Source of the DNA: Puniceicoccaceae bacterium
Lineage (GTDB): Bacteria; Verrucomicrobiota; Verrucomicrobiia; Opitutales; Coraliomargaritaceae
NCBI GenBank assembly: GCA_003566795.1
Contig: PXBU01000423.1
Location: forward strand, 1-10,658
Direction: 5' to 3'
DNA: 10,658 nucleotides
The number at the start of each line of letters is the position of its first letter. The stretch's first letter is position 1. A program made the translations under genes and the position numbers. The notes under the pieces are model-generated. The model was not told the origin of the DNA. It did not search any database and saw only the letters and a program-made list of their open reading frames with translations. Positions 1-5,579 of the stretch are shown here, in pieces.

Positions 1-401
1 CGTGTCCCGAAACCCGCCATCCAGCGCCCATCCCAGAACCACTCCGCAGCCACGGTCTCCAACGGGCCGGCAGGAAAAACGCAGACCTCACGCGCATGGC
101 GCAGCAGTGCCGAACTCACCACCCCGGCCGACGACACGACCGCAAAGCGCCGCGATGGATCCAGCTCGAGCCCGTCGCCAGCCGCAACCGCAACACCACA
201 AGCTCCACCCATCGCGGCCAAAGCGTCCATCAGGGTAGGCGCGGCCCCCTCCAGCACCAAATCTCCACCCGACACGGCCTCCAGAACGCAAAAGCCCCAG
301 ACCGACCATAGCAGCTGGTCGACTGGGACAACATCGTGGAGAGCGATGTTCAGTGTGACCGCGTCAACGCTCAAAGCAGTACAAACCCAAGCCTGACTTT
401 C
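1..401 (-). CDS. Unrecognised partial protein running off the left edge
   Basis: The minus strand stays open from just after the galE-remnant stop (402-404) to the window edge, in the same frame as that remnant, giving about 133 residues. Codon third positions are mostly G or C and the translation looks protein-like, with hydrophobic and small-residue stretches such as VVPVDQLLWSVWGF and RRFAVVSSAGVVSSALL. I do not recognise a family. No good ATG start is visible: the earliest in-frame candidate is a TTG near 374, without a clear ribosome site, so this could be a 5'-truncated gene or read-through from the galE remnant. Its place after galE hints at a polysaccharide gene, but that is inference only. 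The frame is supported by codon use; the function is unknown. Confidence 0.45.
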
Positions 402-597
402 TCACCACTTTACCCCTTTCGCCTGCTCCCGTGCCCGGGCATGGGCGATGATGGTCTCCAGTTCCGCATATTTCGGTGTCCAGCCCAGCGTGGAGCGCGC
501 AAGGGCGCTTTCGGCCACCAAAACCGGAGGATCGCCCGGGCGGCCCAGGTCTTCGACGTGGATGTAGTCGCGAATGCAGGTGCCGTCGGGTGTTGGG
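402..597 (-). pseudogene. galE: galE 3' remnant with internal deletion (UDP-glucose 4-epimerase)
   Basis: The frame ending in the TGA at 404-402 encodes two well-known GalE segments. DGTCIRDYIHVEDL, normally about two thirds along the ~340-residue epimerase, is joined directly to a C-terminal block starting GRPGDPPVLVAES and continuing LGWTPKY and IIAHA. In intact GalE roughly 70-80 residues lie between them, so an in-frame internal deletion has occurred. The catalytic Tyr-x3-Lys and the NAD-binding N-terminus are absent. The 5' side is fused, in another frame, to an fcl 5' fragment. GalE interconverts UDP-glucose and UDP-galactose for surface polysaccharide synthesis; this remnant cannot do so. 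The identification is confident, the exact deletion endpoints less so. Confidence 0.8.
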
Positions 598-742
598 TGA
601 TCAGCTCCAGCGCTTCACCCGCGGCACGCCTGCCTTCCGCACGGCGCAGCATGGCGCTGCCGACCATCCCGCGGTGGCCAGCGATGTGGATTTTCGGCGT
701 GGCGGCGTTGGAAAAGTCAATCACATTGTCCTCAACCGTCAA
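598..742 (-). pseudogene. fcl: fcl 5' remnant, copy F (GDP-L-fucose synthase)
   Basis: Translation gives KIHIAGHRGMVGSAMLRR followed by RRAAGEALELIT, the N-terminal Rossmann start (GxxGxxG type) of GDP-L-fucose synthase, the NADPH-dependent epimerase/reductase acting after Gmd. It matches the second fcl piece at 3233-3586 closely but not identically (for example HIAGHRG versus YIAGHRG). Similarity stops after about 35 residues, where the galE remnant begins in a different frame. A possible TTG start at 742 overlaps the VapC-1 stop. About 48 bases separate the toxin stop from recognisable fcl sequence. An intact enzyme has about 310-320 residues, so this piece is non-functional. Confidence 0.8.
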
Positions 743-1158
743 CCTGACACAAAAGGGTTGACTATTTTCAGCCCAGCGAATCGGCGTCCCGCTTGCATAT
801 CCTCCGAAAACAAGACATCACAATCAGCCTGCAAAGCCATCTGCACGATCATGGCATCCCAAAACGACAGCTTATGCTCGACAGCCAGACGCGCGGCAGC
901 GACCACGTCATCGGCCAAAGGGCTCATTACGTCGGCCCTGGCGAACAACATCAGCTTTTCCGTCGCAATGCTGCTGTCGACACCGAGCTTGCGGGTAACA
1001 GACCAGTAATACTCCTGCAGCACCTGAATTGAAATGACCGCCAAACCCTCGCGGCGCTGGGCCTGCCAGAGGGCCAATGCACACTCCTGCTTGGTTGAAG
1101 CCTGCGCGTCATCGGTGTAGACCAGAATATTGCTGTCGAAAAAGCTACGACCGGTCAT
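739..1158 (-). CDS. VapC-family PIN-domain toxin 1
   Basis: This is a 139-residue PIN-domain protein, the family of Mg2+-dependent endoribonucleases that act as toxins by cutting tRNA or rRNA. The start beginning MTGRSFFDSN is chosen because it overlaps the end of the upstream RHH antitoxin by 14 bases, while the more upstream ATGs lie deep inside that gene. Visible acidic residues fit the PIN site: Asp8 in FFDSNILVY, Glu49 in VLQEYYW, Asp101 in SFWDAMIV and Glu119/Asp120 in LFSEDM. Length is normal. The gene appears intact and translationally coupled to its antitoxin. The fcl 5' remnant begins at its stop codon. Target RNA cannot be inferred. Confidence 0.93.
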   Translation of the reverse strand: MTGRSFFDSNILVYTDDAQASTKQECALALWQAQRREGLAVISIQVLQEYYWSVTRKLGVDSSIATEKLMLFARADVMSPLADDVVAAARLAVEHKLSFWDAMIVQMALQADCDVLFSEDMQAGRRFAGLKIVNPFVSG

Positions 1159-1375
1159 GAATTTCATCGCGATTGAAGCGCCACTCCCCCCGATGACCAC
1201 GCGACAGCTGGCTCAATTCGCGCAAACGCTCGAACTCATTGCCCGGTTCACGATACCCGGCCAGTTCCTCCAGATGATCCCGAATCAATTGATTCAGGCT
1301 CTTGCCGCGCCGGGCCGCTTCGCTTCTGGCCCTGTCAATCAGCGCCTCGTCAGCCGATAGGGTAATGTTTTTCAT
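1145..1375 (-). CDS. VapB-like ribbon-helix-helix antitoxin 1
   Basis: This 76-residue protein begins MKNITLSADEALIDRARSEA, a typical ribbon-helix-helix N-terminus (short beta strand, then helix), followed by RRGKSLNQLIRDHLEEL. The C-terminal half, rich in charged and aromatic residues (FERLRELSQLSRG, GEWRFNRDEIH), is the part expected to wrap the PIN toxin. It lies directly upstream of and overlaps VapC-1, as in autoregulated vapBC operons. No Shine-Dalgarno stands out before the ATG, but palindromes lie just upstream (1375-1384 and 1386-1407). Antitoxin assignment rests on fold, size and position. Confidence 0.9.
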   Translation of the reverse strand: MKNITLSADEALIDRARSEAARRGKSLNQLIRDHLEELAGYREPGNEFERLRELSQLSRGHRGEWRFNRDEIHDRS

Positions 1376-1412
1376 GCATATGCACTATGTGTACACAGGC
1401 ACACATAATAGC
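1375..1412 (-). promoter_or_regulatory. Probable promoter and operator of VapBC-1
   Basis: On the minus strand an extended -10 (TGC followed by TATTAT, hexamer at 1410-1405) lies about 30 bases before the antitoxin start, without a good -35. Two palindromes follow: TATGTGT (1386-1392) paired with ACACATA (1401-1407) across 8 bases, and the perfect TGCATATGCA at 1375-1384 touching the start codon. The arrangement suits autorepression by the RHH antitoxin. Function is inferred. Confidence 0.55.
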
Positions 1413-1419
1413 AGACACA

Positions 1420-1566
1420 CCCAACACCGCCGCCACCATCGGGCGGACATTTTCCTTCCAGGTCAACTGCACCATTTCCACACAGCGGCTGGGCGGTTCG
1501 GAGTGGGTGTTGAGGATGTGGTGGATTTGCTCAGCCAGGCTGTCGCGCTGGCCTTTTGGGAACGGG
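1420..1566 (-). pseudogene. Probable glycosyltransferase C-terminal remnant
   Basis: Between VapBC-1 and GNAT-1 one minus-strand frame with GC-rich third positions reads SPFPKGQRDSLAEQIHHIL, then SRCVEMVQLTWKENVRPMV. The spacing of a short helix with a later W-K-x-N-x-R motif resembles the tail of GT4-type glycosyltransferases, which often end in an aromatic-W-(E/K)-x-N segment. The frame differs from the GNAT-1 gene and overlaps its last codons, and it has no start. It is probably a 3' scrap of a polysaccharide gene, in line with the gmd, fcl and galE scraps nearby. The family call is tentative. Confidence 0.4.
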
Positions 1567-2118
1567 CTGACTCAATTCGTCCAACAGCCGCCGGATCGTG
1601 GCAACGGGCAGGAAAAGTCGTCGCGGTTTGGATGGCAGCGGCGTAAACCCGTAGGACTCGTACAGCGCCAAACGCCTTTCCACGCGCTGTGCGTCACCAC
1701 AATCCAGCACATCAAGCATCACAACGGCGATACCGATCTGGTCGGCTGCTCTGGCAATCCTGCCGAGTGCGTCAACCAGAAGGTCACCGCCAATACCGTG
1801 GCCACGATAGCGCTCATCGCGCCCCATAATCGAGATGAAGGCGGCAGGAATGGTTCCGTGAGACGGACGGGCTCGGGCATAACGAGGCGGCAGCGCTTCG
1901 TAGCAGACCGCGTGGGCGTTGAGCGCATAAAATCCGGCCACGATACCGTCGGACGCGACCATCACATAGAGCCGCACATTGCCAGCTGTGGCCAGCTTGT
2001 TCGCGGTGCGCTGAAAATAGTGATCGACGGCGGTCACTCCGCAACGAAAGCCCTTCCGCTTGTGCCGGTCTGGATCGAACGGCTCGATGACGAAGGGCCG
2101 CTCAACGGCCCCGGTCAT
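1531..2118 (-). CDS. GNAT-family acetyltransferase toxin 1 (TacT/AtaT-like)
   Basis: This 195-residue GNAT protein resembles the TacT/AtaT toxins that acetylate aminoacyl-tRNA with acetyl-CoA and halt translation. Seen features: the family N-terminus FRCGVTAVDHYFQRTA (residues 24-39), a core strand at about 60-66 (VAGFYAL), the acetyl-CoA loop RGHGIG at 105-110, and a late Tyr in LYESYGF (about 153) where the catalytic tyrosine is expected. The ATG at 2118 overlaps the DUF1778 stop as TAATG. The tail after LLDEL (about 15 residues, basic and Pro-rich) reads out of frame into a glycosyltransferase-like remnant, so the natural C-terminus was probably replaced when the module joined its present neighbour. 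The GNAT core looks intact. Confidence 0.92.
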   Translation of the reverse strand: MTGAVERPFVIEPFDPDRHKRKGFRCGVTAVDHYFQRTANKLATAGNVRLYVMVASDGIVAGFYALNAHAVCYEALPPRYARARPSHGTIPAAFISIMGRDERYRGHGIGGDLLVDALGRIARAADQIGIAVVMLDVLDCGDAQRVERRLALYESYGFTPLPSKPRRLFLPVATIRRLLDELSQPVPKRPARQPG

Positions 2119-2426
2119 TACCGGGAGACCGTCCGGGCGCGACTGCGGTAAGCCGCCTCGCGCAATGCTTCAGTCGGCTCGGGCGGCTCGTCCAGGGCAG
2201 CAAAAAAAGCGGCTTGATCTTCGGGAGCAAGCTCCGTGCGTTCATGTGTCGCAATCGTCTCCAGCGCCGCCTGATAGGCCGCATTGATCACGAACGAGGA
2301 GTCATCCATGCCGGACAAGCACGCAGCCTGGCGAATCGCCTGCTTGATGCGCGGCTGGGTCCGGAAATGCATGCGCGCATCGTTGCGCTCGCCTGCATCG
2401 CTTGCCAGTTGATTGACTGAATTCAT
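2118..2426 (-). CDS. DUF1778 (TacA-type) antitoxin 1
   Basis: This is a 102-residue DUF1778 protein, the RHH-type antitoxin partner of GNAT toxins. The core ARMHFRTQPRIKQAIRQAA followed by SGMDDSSFVINAAYQAALE is typical: strand, helix, then a second helix ending in an A-rich segment. The C-terminus (EDQAAFFAALDEPPEPTEAL) is the toxin-neutralising tail. I chose the ATG at 2426; the upstream in-frame ATG at 2480 lies inside the predicted promoter, upstream of the likely transcription start. The stop overlaps the GNAT start by one base. Both the DNA-binding and the toxin-binding parts are present. Confidence 0.92.
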   Translation of the reverse strand: MNSVNQLASDAGERNDARMHFRTQPRIKQAIRQAACLSGMDDSSFVINAAYQAALETIATHERTELAPEDQAAFFAALDEPPEPTEALREAAYRSRARTVSR

Positions 2427-2456
2427 GAAAGTGTAGACTCGCGTCTGGCAGCGCTC

Positions 2457-2485
2457 ATTGTACGCCAAATCGGCGTACACAGCAA
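2457..2485 (-). promoter_or_regulatory. Promoter and perfect operator of DUF1778/GNAT-1
   Basis: On the minus strand TTGCTG (2485-2480) and TACAAT (2462-2457) are 17 bases apart, a good sigma-70 layout. A perfect inverted repeat, TGTACGCC (2459-2466) and GGCGTACA (2472-2479) around 5 bases, fills the spacer and enters the -10. Binding there would block RNA polymerase, as expected for autorepression by the RHH antitoxin whose start lies about 30 bases downstream. Confidence 0.75.
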
Positions 2486-2538
2486 ACGGGAAAACAATGG
2501 AACTATGGGCAGCTGCCGGTCTTCAGCACTGCTCGTCC

Positions 2539-2613
2539 GAGAACACTTCCGCTTGGCCGGTCGACCCATACGCTCAATATGATCGAGCAGGACACCGCAG
2601 GCTAAGTGTTCTC
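2539..2613. repeat. 10-bp inverted repeat behind PemK
   Basis: GAGAACACTT at 2539-2548 is perfectly complementary to AAGTGTTCTC at 2604-2613; the latter contains the PemK stop codon. The 55-base loop is long for a terminator and there is no T-run. It could be a weak hairpin, a remnant of a small element, or chance. No gene was recognised between 2486 and 2601. Confidence 0.35.
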
Positions 2614-2964
2614 AATACCCAACAGTTGTCCCAGGCGATCAGCAACAACTCGTTGATCGGGCTGCGCCAATACACCTGCCTGGCGGATCACGAGCTGATC
2701 AGCCAGCGTGAACAGCTTCATGCGCACCACCGATGGCGCTGGCAGGCCTGCTGAGTCCAGATCAGTAATGTCTGCATCCAGTGGCCAATCCGAGTGCCTG
2801 GCGCTGGTAATCATCGCCAGGACGGAATGACCAGCGCGCCGGTTGAACAAGCCGACATCGGACAGCACCAACGCCGGCCGCCGTTTTGTGGTCGTGCGGT
2901 CGGTAAACGGGAAAGGCACAACCACCACATCGAATGCCTCAAAGCCCACGATAAGCGTCCTCAT
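2602..2964 (-). CDS. PemK/MazF-family mRNA interferase toxin
   Basis: This 120-residue protein has the PemK/MazF signature: FDVVVVPFPFTD at about residues 11-22, then RRPALVLSD at 28-36, and the core strand HSVLAMITSARHSDWPLD at 46-63. Members are ribosome-independent endoribonucleases cutting mRNA at short motifs; the Arg near RPALVLS and the Thr/Ser of the ITSA strand belong to the active region. The start overlaps the AbrB-type antitoxin by 26 bases, which implies coupled translation. Length is about normal and no damage is visible. The cleavage motif cannot be read from sequence. Confidence 0.93.
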   Translation of the reverse strand: MRTLIVGFEAFDVVVVPFPFTDRTTTKRRPALVLSDVGLFNRRAGHSVLAMITSARHSDWPLDADITDLDSAGLPAPSVVRMKLFTLADQLVIRQAGVLAQPDQRVVADRLGQLLGIENT

Positions 2965-3169
2965 CTGCCGCCGAAGCCCATTCGCTCAAGGCACCCTCCA
3001 GACTCCGGGCAAACGCCAGATCGACCGGGCGGGCCTTGCGAAGCCGGACCAGGTCTTCCTCGATATCAAAGGCGATCACGTCACCGGCCTTGAGCCCAAG
3101 CACGCGGCGCACCGGATCTGGAATGGTTGCCTGGTATTTTTTCGTCAACTTGCTGGTCGCGTTTTCCAT
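2939..3169 (-). CDS. AbrB/MazE-like antitoxin for PemK
   Basis: This 76-residue swapped-hairpin (SpoVT-AbrB) protein carries the hallmark ATSKLTKKYQATIPDPVRR, then LGLKAGDVIAFDIEED with the usual G-D-x-I/V turn. The C-terminus (SLEGALSEWASAADEDAY) is acidic and suited to toxin binding. The ATG at 3169 is preferred over the one at 3211: a GGAG ribosome site lies 8 bases before it, and the upstream codon sits before the predicted transcription start. It forms an operon with PemK and overlaps its start. Autorepression is expected. Confidence 0.92.
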   Translation of the reverse strand: MENATSKLTKKYQATIPDPVRRVLGLKAGDVIAFDIEEDLVRLRKARPVDLAFARSLEGALSEWASAADEDAYRGL

Positions 3170-3200
3170 CGTGAAAACTCCGTAGCGGTCGGCAATGCCA

Positions 3201-3228
3201 GTATTACCCATTACTTTGACCCATGCAA
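3201..3228 (-). promoter_or_regulatory. Promoter of AbrB/PemK
   Basis: On the minus strand TTGCAT (3228-3223) and TAATAC (3206-3201) are 16 bases apart. The predicted start of transcription, near 3194, gives a leader of about 25 bases containing the GGAG ribosome site. GTAAT and TAATAC lie close together around the -10 and could be part of a MazE-like binding site. Confidence 0.5.
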
Positions 3229-3232
3229 TGAC

Positions 3233-3586
3233 CTAACCAAGCGTCGGCCTACTGCACGAAGAACCCAGGTTCAGCAGACGCTGCACCCCGGCCTGAAACG
3301 CCTGGTGAATCACATTGGCCTCGATCATCAGGTTGTCGTAGATGAAATCGGCTGGATAGGTATTGTTGGCATGAGTGCCACCCACCCGGGCCGCGGCCAG
3401 GATCACCACATCCGGGCGCACTTCCTGCATGAAGGCGCGCACCGCCGCCTGGTCGGTCAGGTCCAGCTCGGCATGTGTGCGGGTAATCAGTTCCAGCGCT
3501 TCGCCGGCGGCACGGGGGTCTTCCAAGCTTCGAAGAATGGCACTGCCGACCATGCCGCGATGGCCGGCGATGTAGATTCTTTTCAT
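3233..3586 (-). pseudogene. fcl: fcl 5' half, copy E (GDP-L-fucose synthase, truncated)
   Basis: The frame begins MKRIYIAGHRGMVGSAILR with its own start codon and an AGGAAA-type ribosome site, and continues through typical Fcl sequence: ITRTHAELDLTDQAAVRAF, VVILAAARVGG, HANNTYPADFIYDNLMIEA and VQRLLNLGSSC. After SSC, where Fcl normally continues I-Y-P, similarity ends and a stop follows within a few residues. About 117 of some 315 residues remain. The coenzyme-binding half is present, but the catalytic Tyr-x3-Lys and the C-terminal substrate domain are missing. It starts 16 bases after the VapC-2 stop and would be co-transcribed. A short protein could still be made, but it should not be an active enzyme. 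Confidence 0.88.
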
Positions 3587-3602
3587 TTTCCTGTTGCCAA
3601 AT

Positions 3603-3989
3603 TCAAATCTCGATAATAGTCGAGCTATAACGCGCCAAGATTGCGTCATGAGTCATCAGCCGCATGGGTTCTGTCAGTGCCTGTGCCACCAAGATTCGAT
3701 CAAATGGATCTGCGTGGTATTCGGGCAGGTCTTCTACTGCGACCGCATGCTCCGGCTCGATAGGCAGCACGCCATAGCCCGACTCGCGGAAGTAGCGAAG
3801 AGCGTCTTGGCTCGACACTGGCATGTCGCCACGACCAAGGCTATGCTTGATGGCAATCTCCCAAACCGTTGCGGCGCTGATCCAGACCGTGGACCTTGGC
3901 GACGCTATCAGATCACGCGCCTTGCTCGACAGTCGCGGGCTGTCGGTAATTGCCCAGAGGGCGATGTGCGTATCGAGCAAAAGATTCAC
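3603..3989 (-). CDS. VapC-family PIN-domain toxin 2
   Basis: This 128-residue PIN toxin starts at a GTG that overlaps the antitoxin stop as GTGA. The sequence begins MNLLLDTHIALWAI with catalytic Asp6; Glu44 lies in TVWEIAIKHSLG; and YHADPFDRILVAQA (91-104) supplies Asp94/Asp97, a motif typical of the PIN subfamily paired with Phd-type antitoxins. Asp115 in MTHDAILARY is the fourth acidic residue. All expected catalytic positions are present and length is normal, so it should be an active ribonuclease. The fcl copy E follows it almost directly. Confidence 0.93.
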   Translation of the reverse strand: MNLLLDTHIALWAITDSPRLSSKARDLIASPRSTVWISAATVWEIAIKHSLGRGDMPVSSQDALRYFRESGYGVLPIEPEHAVAVEDLPEYHADPFDRILVAQALTEPMRLMTHDAILARYSSTIIEI

Positions 3990-4231
3990 TCTTGCCCACC
4001 ATGAAACAAGCGGGCGACCTCGGCATTGTGCGCGTCAATGCTCTCCGGCACTTCGAACTGGCCTTTGGCTATACCAATTCGGTTTCCGATCGAAGCACCG
4101 TGAATCGGTACAAGCCTGGCAGCCGGCCGTCCGTTGCGGGCAATGATGATTTCACTCTCCCGCCCCTCCTCAATTGCTTGGACCAAACGTGAGAGGGAGG
4201 ACTTTGCCTCCAGCATGTTGACCGATTGCAT
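3986..4231 (-). CDS. Phd/YefM-type antitoxin 2
   Basis: An 81-residue protein with the Phd/YefM N-terminus: VNMLEAKSSLSRLVQAIEEG, then SEIIIARNGRPAARLVPI, the fold that dimerises on DNA. The C-terminal part (GQFEVPESIDAHNAEVARLF) matches the tail that occupies the PIN active site in this class (related antitoxins often read G-x-F/W-x-V-P). The GTGA overlap with VapC-2 shows coupling. The ATG at 4231 has only a weak ribosome site; a second Met at residue 6 is an alternative start. Confidence 0.91.
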   Translation of the reverse strand: MQSVNMLEAKSSLSRLVQAIEEGRESEIIIARNGRPAARLVPIHGASIGNRIGIAKGQFEVPESIDAHNAEVARLFHGGQE

Positions 4232-4257
4232 TGCGTTTCTGAAATGGACAAACAGAT

Positions 4258-4289
4258 GCTAGTCTAGTCTAGCTAACCGCAGATATCAA
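4258..4289 (-). promoter_or_regulatory. Promoter and operator of Phd/VapC-2
   Basis: On the minus strand TTGATA (4289-4284) and TAGACT (4266-4261) are exactly 17 bases apart. The -10 lies inside a repeat, GCTAGTCTAGTCTAGC at 4258-4273, whose ends GCTAG and CTAGC form an inverted repeat and whose middle repeats TAGTC. A Phd dimer bound there would cover the -10. The -35 lies about 20 bases beyond the gmd internal remnant. Confidence 0.65.
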
Positions 4290-4309
4290 GCTGGGTTCGG
4301 GCTACAGAT

Positions 4310-4443
4310 ACAGTGCCGGGCTGGACGGCGGGGGCCAGGTCGCAGATGATCTTGCGGATCACCAAGGTCTCGTCCAGGCGCAGGCTTTCTTGGCTCAACA
4401 AGATGCCGTCGCAGGCTTAGATGCCGCAGGCTTCGCGGTAGTT
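4310..4443 (-). pseudogene. gmd: gmd internal remnant, copy A, with stop codon
   Basis: Reading from the VapC-3 stop, the minus strand gives LNYREACGI, a stop codon, then ACDGILLSQESLRLDETLVI and RKIICDLA. This matches the conserved middle of GDP-mannose 4,6-dehydratase (NYREAYG, ACNGILFNHES, ETFVTRKI), with a TAA where a Tyr codon stands and many substitutions. It is the most decayed of the four gmd pieces. The first recognisable gmd codon shares bases with the VapC-3 stop codon. Similarity fades near 4310. The identification rests on the run of matching motifs in one frame; a profile search would confirm it. Confidence 0.7.
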
Positions 4444-4859
4444 CAAGGTGGAATTTGCTCAACGCGAAGGTAGGGAATCTTTTTGAAGTCACTATCCCCC
4501 GTGACGAAGACTCCTTCCGGATCGACCGTGAGCAGGCTTGCCGCCTGGATAGCATCCGGGGTGCGAAGTCCGTGATGGGCACGCAGTTGCGTCGCTTTGT
4601 CCAGTACGACCGTCTCCACGGCGACGACCGACAGACCTGGATCGTGGAAAAACGCATCCAGCCGTTCCAGCGCTGGGGCATTCGCCTCCCGTAGCGGCCG
4701 CACACGGCACTCCAGTCGGCTCAAGGCAGAGACCACCAGCACCGGCGCCTCGCCCGCCTCGCGTTCCAGGTCCCGGAGGACCCGACGAACGGATTCCCGC
4801 GTGGGCACGTCACCTTCCAGGAGGTAGATGACGGCGCTGGCGTCGAGAAACGCCAGCAT
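4443..4859 (-). CDS. VapC-family PIN-domain toxin 3
   Basis: A 138-residue PIN-domain protein beginning MLAFLDASAVIYLLEG, with Asp6 as first catalytic acid, Glu50 in SALSRLECRV, Asp102 in LRTPDAIQAASLL and Asp122/Asp124 in FVTGDSDFKKI. The C-terminal FKKIPYLRVEQIPP is typical of VapC. The ATG at 4859 shares one base with the antitoxin stop (TGATG); a TTG one codon upstream is possible but less likely. All acidic positions are kept and length is normal. Its stop codon is the exact point where the gmd internal remnant begins. Confidence 0.93.
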   Translation of the reverse strand: MLAFLDASAVIYLLEGDVPTRESVRRVLRDLEREAGEAPVLVVSALSRLECRVRPLREANAPALERLDAFFHDPGLSVVAVETVVLDKATQLRAHHGLRTPDAIQAASLLTVDPEGVFVTGDSDFKKIPYLRVEQIPP

Positions 4860-5134
4860 CAATCACTCCAGCCTTCACGCTCCGCTTGAAGTTCACGGTC
4901 CAGTTCCTGACGGCTTCGCGGCGATGCGGGGGCCGAATCCTCTACTGCGAGCCGGTTCCACAGCCGCGTGCGGGCCTCTACACCGGCCGTCAACCGCTGG
5001 AAAGATTCCACGCTCAGGATCACGTAGCGTGGTCGATTACGCTGGATGACGTGAACGGGGCCTTCTTTCAGTGCCTGATCGACTGCACTAATGCCGCGTC
5101 GCTTGATTTCCTGCGCCGAGATCACGGTTTCCAT
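4859..5134 (-). CDS. Phd/YefM-type antitoxin 3
   Basis: A 91-residue Phd/YefM-like protein: METVISAQEIKRRGISAVDQ, then GPVHVIQRNRPRYVILSVES, a variant in which the first helix segment reads EIKRRG and the second strand VIQRNRPRYVIL. The charged C-terminus (RSRQELDRELQAEREGW) should bind VapC-3. The ATG at 5134 has a GGAG ribosome site 7 bases upstream; the long N-terminal extension up to 5224 would cross the promoter and the end of the gmd remnant and is rejected. The stop overlaps the toxin start by one base. Confidence 0.9.
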   Translation of the reverse strand: METVISAQEIKRRGISAVDQALKEGPVHVIQRNRPRYVILSVESFQRLTAGVEARTRLWNRLAVEDSAPASPRSRQELDRELQAEREGWSD

Positions 5135-5145
5135 CAATCGCTCCA

Positions 5146-5169
5146 GTACTACTTTCAGTACCCAGAATA
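5146..5169 (-). promoter_or_regulatory. Extended -10 and palindrome before Phd/VapC-3
   Basis: On the minus strand TGC directly precedes TATTCT (5169-5164), an extended -10 much like the TGC-TATTAT of VapBC-1. GTACT (5146-5150) and AGTAC (5157-5161) form an inverted repeat around 6 bases over the expected transcription start. No good -35 was found. Confidence 0.45.
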
Positions 5170-5216
5170 GCACTAAAATGACAGTAAAGGCGCACAACCC
5201 GACGCTCTTGGAGCGC

Positions 5217-5579
5217 TCACCCATTCTCCAACGAAACCGGCAAATCCAGCCCGTACGCCTTCAGCAACGCATGCCGCTGAGCCGTCTTCAGATCCTCCGC
5301 CACCATCTCCGCGCACATCTCGCGGGCGGTGATTTCGGGTACCCAGCCAAGCTTCTGCTTCGCCTTGGTCGGGTCGCCGAGCAGCGTTTAGACTTCGGCG
5401 GGGCGGAAATAACGGGGGTCGATGCGCACCAGGGTCTGGCCGGTGGCGATGACGAAATCTTCCGGCTCGTCCTGCTGCAGCATCATCCACTGCATGCGCA
5501 CGTAGTCCTTGGCATGACCCCAGTCGCGCAGGGCGTCGATGTTGCCCATGTAAATGTGGTCGATGCGCTGGGCGTAGTC
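5217..5579 (-). pseudogene. gmd: gmd 3' remnant, copy B, with deletion and nonsense codon
   Basis: The frame reads HIYMGNIDALRDWGHAKDYV, MQWMMLQQDEPEDFVIATG, then QTLVRIDPRYFRPAEV, a stop, and TLLGDPTKAKQKLGWVPEI through to VSLENG and the natural stop. This is the C-terminal half of GDP-mannose 4,6-dehydratase, which makes GDP-4-keto-6-deoxymannose for GDP-fucose and related sugars. Two lesions are visible: about 45-50 residues are missing between DFVIATG and IDPRYF, and the codon after PAEV is TAA where Glu (GAA) is usual. The N-terminal Rossmann domain and catalytic residues are absent. Its first codon shares bases with the HepT stop. Confidence 0.9.

Noticed and set aside
410..742. A single 110-codon gene on the minus strand
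   Set aside because: Only its start is Fcl-like; after the junction the real similarity (GalE) is in another frame, so it is a chimera of two remnants.
1387..2151. Plus-strand open frame of 254 codons
   Set aside because: It lies antisense to the GNAT-1 gene, has low-complexity Arg/Gly/His composition and no family resemblance.
2843..3616. Plus-strand open frame of 257 codons
   Set aside because: It is antisense to PemK, the AbrB antitoxin and the fcl remnant, all of which have clear family motifs on the minus strand.
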